Source: Thamnaconus septentrionalis
Lineage: Eukaryota > Chordata > Actinopteri > Tetraodontiformes > Monacanthidae
Assembly: GCA_009823395.1 (NCBI GenBank)
Contig: CM020515.1
Span: 11,118,989-11,182,988, forward strand
Direction: 5' to 3'
DNA length: 64,000 bases
The translations under genes and the position numbers were made by a program. Positions 62,301 to 64,000 of this stretch are shown one piece after another. The stretch's first letter is position 1. Each line of letters opens with the position of its first letter. Below the pieces are notes generated by a model. That model was not told the origin of the DNA and ran no database searches. It saw nothing but the letters and a program-made list of their open reading frames with translations.

Positions 62301-64000
62301 CTCTCAATTTCAGCTGGGAAGATCAGACTGGCTTTCCCATGAGTCGAGGAGGGTCTCCAGCAGAGTCGCCTCGGCAAAGTCCTCCTCTTTTGGCCAGGGT
62401 TGTGAGGCCGGGAGTCACCAGCATCCCGGGCCCGGGCTCTGCAGCCGAGGCTGCCATGCCAGCTCCTTCATCCCAGCGACTGCTACACCCAAGGCGGGCA
62501 AAGCCAGAGCGACGGTCCCCCGCTGCCTCCGGAGACCCCGGCTCATTTCCCCACAGGGTAGCCGCCCACCGCCGACCCTCTCGGTTTTTCCAATCTGCGA
62601 AGCAATTAGAAGGAAATCCCTTTCCTTTGTCATCTATCCTTGGAGAGAAGAAAAGCGAGAGTGCGGGAGGTGGAGGGGGAAAAGAAAAGGTAGGAAGAGG
62701 GCCAAGTCGTCGGTAGCGCCGGAGCTCGGGCCTAGCCAGGAGCCACTTGCGAAGCCCTGGGTATTAGGACTCACATGGTTTGTTTGGAAAGGCTTCTCCA
62801 GGGGCCAAAGTGGGATTACGTTGCAGATTGCAAGTTCCCATGGAACGGGCCTCTACCAGCAAGGGCTTTGGTGGGTGGGTTTCAGGTTGGGGGGCTATAG
62901 AGGAGGTCTTTATGAGTTTTGGGTCTGTCTGAATGGAAAGGGCCAACTCCCAGCATGCTAGCTCTCCATATGAGATGGACACAGAGAGGCTATTGAAGTT
63001 ACCCAGACCCCCCCCCCCTCCCCCCAAACCCCCCCCCTCCTTTATTTCGCTCCTTTTCTCTGCCTCGCTCGCCACTCCTGGAGGCTTAGCTGTTCGCCAG
63101 TCAACCAGGGAGTAAAAGACAGGTCTTGGGGGCTGAAATGACTCCCGTGTTCGTCTTTGGGATGAAAATAGCATTGGGTTTTGAGCAAACATGATGTAAT
63201 ATGACTGTTCAGGCTGCACAAATCCACAATATTTGACATTAAAGCAACCCAACCACACGGAGAATGAATTATTTAACGATTAGAGCCAAAAGGTACAGCG
63301 CTGGAAACTTAATTTCTTCTTTTCTTACAATAATTATTAAAATCACAGCAAGTGCTAACACTCTTTTTTTTTTTTTAAAGTTCCTTAAAAGCTGAAGAAT
63401 ACTACCCTGAGAAGCTAATTTAGTTTTCTCTTTCCTTGAATCCTGGATCAGTGTGGTGGATTCTGGAGAGCGGTGTGGAGGCCCTGAAAATAGAACCTTC
63501 AAGCGAGTTGGAGGAGATGAGAAGAAGGTTTCGAGGAAAAGTGTTAAAAGAATATCACGTGAAAATACATTTTGTCTTTACTGTTATTTTATATCGTGAA
63601 CGTTTCAGATCGCTGTTATAGCTCTGCTCTCTAGTGGTGCACTGAAGGTACTGCATGTAACTGTCCAAATCCATTTGTCATTGGTAGACTCAGGACCACT
63701 AAAGTGATGTGTATAAAAATATCAAAGATCTGAATGTGTGGACAAAATGTGTTATTTAAGCCGTTCCACTCCCGGTGTGATACAGCACAATGACCTGTCA
63801 TGAAGTTACACAACGATGTTGTTCTTTCTGACATCACAAACACAGCAACTAAAGTTTCTCAGTTTATCCACACAGCTCAGGAGAGAGAGAGAGAGAGAAA
63901 AAAAAAATATAATAAAAGGCTTTGGCTTTGGCTTTGGTGTGACAAAAAAATAAACAGCAATACAACTCCACGGTGGCGAACCTTCACCTCGCGTGACCCG

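Larger units (their letters stand above)
58536..64000. other. Intergenic region upstream of TEX2
   Basis: Apart from the repeats listed separately and the exon-like block at 62218-62300, no gene can be supported. It holds homopolymer C tracts (about 63008-63040), a short GA run (about 63882-63899), and a CTTTGG tandem at about 63919-63937. Open frames in 61.5-63.3 kb are of GC-rich, low-complexity character without splice logic. Confidence 0.4.

Noticed and set aside
62339..62716. 125-codon plus-strand frame rich in Ser, Pro and Arg
   Set aside because: Low complexity in GC-rich DNA; no motif and no splice sites with consistent phase.
63436..63621. 61-codon plus-strand frame with a charged helix-like middle
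   Set aside because: Short, with no flanking splice signals or polyadenylation signal and no recognisable similarity.

Overview
The window is vertebrate nuclear DNA, most probably from a teleost with a compact genome. Genes have many short exons with GT-AG introns, CA/GT, GATA and AT microsatellites are dense, and a tRNA-derived SINE of a fish type plus several short inverted-repeat DNA elements recur. No bacterial, viral, CRISPR or organellar feature was seen. Exon models below were built by hand from splice signals, reading phase and recalled family sequence; no alignment was run.

Layout, left to right. (1) 1-2184: GAA 3' flank plus a GC-richer block at about 700-1400. (2) 2185-8803, minus strand: a complete 19-coding-exon acid alpha-glucosidase gene (GAA), 931 codons. 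(3) 10588-15968, minus: a SAMD9/SAMD9L-like innate-immunity gene with an intact 5' end but about seven single-base frame breaks. (4) About 17.0-18.4 kb: a fold-back (inverted) repeat element with internal tandem units. (5) 18743-19355, plus: a small two-exon gene candidate of 96 codons that I cannot name. (6) 20147-37888, minus: complete ERN1 (IRE1-alpha), 22 coding exons, 1093 codons, with a first intron of about 5.9 kb. (7) About 38.3-39.0 kb, plus: a probable spliced non-coding transcript diverging from the ERN1 promoter. (8) 40935-50860, minus: TEX2, 11 coding exons, 1178 codons, with a likely first exon near 57966 that adds 15 in-frame codons. (9) 58.0-64.0 kb: a CpG-rich TEX2 promoter region, then intergenic sequence with repeats and one unexplained minus-strand exon-like block.

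ERN1 beside TEX2 matches the arrangement I recall at human 17q23. The proteins do not form one pathway: GAA degrades lysosomal glycogen, ERN1 senses unfolded protein in the ER, and TEX2 is an ER-anchored SMP-domain lipid-transfer protein. The summed coding lengths of GAA, ERN1 and TEX2 are each exact multiples of three, and every junction preserves phase, which supports these models strongly.
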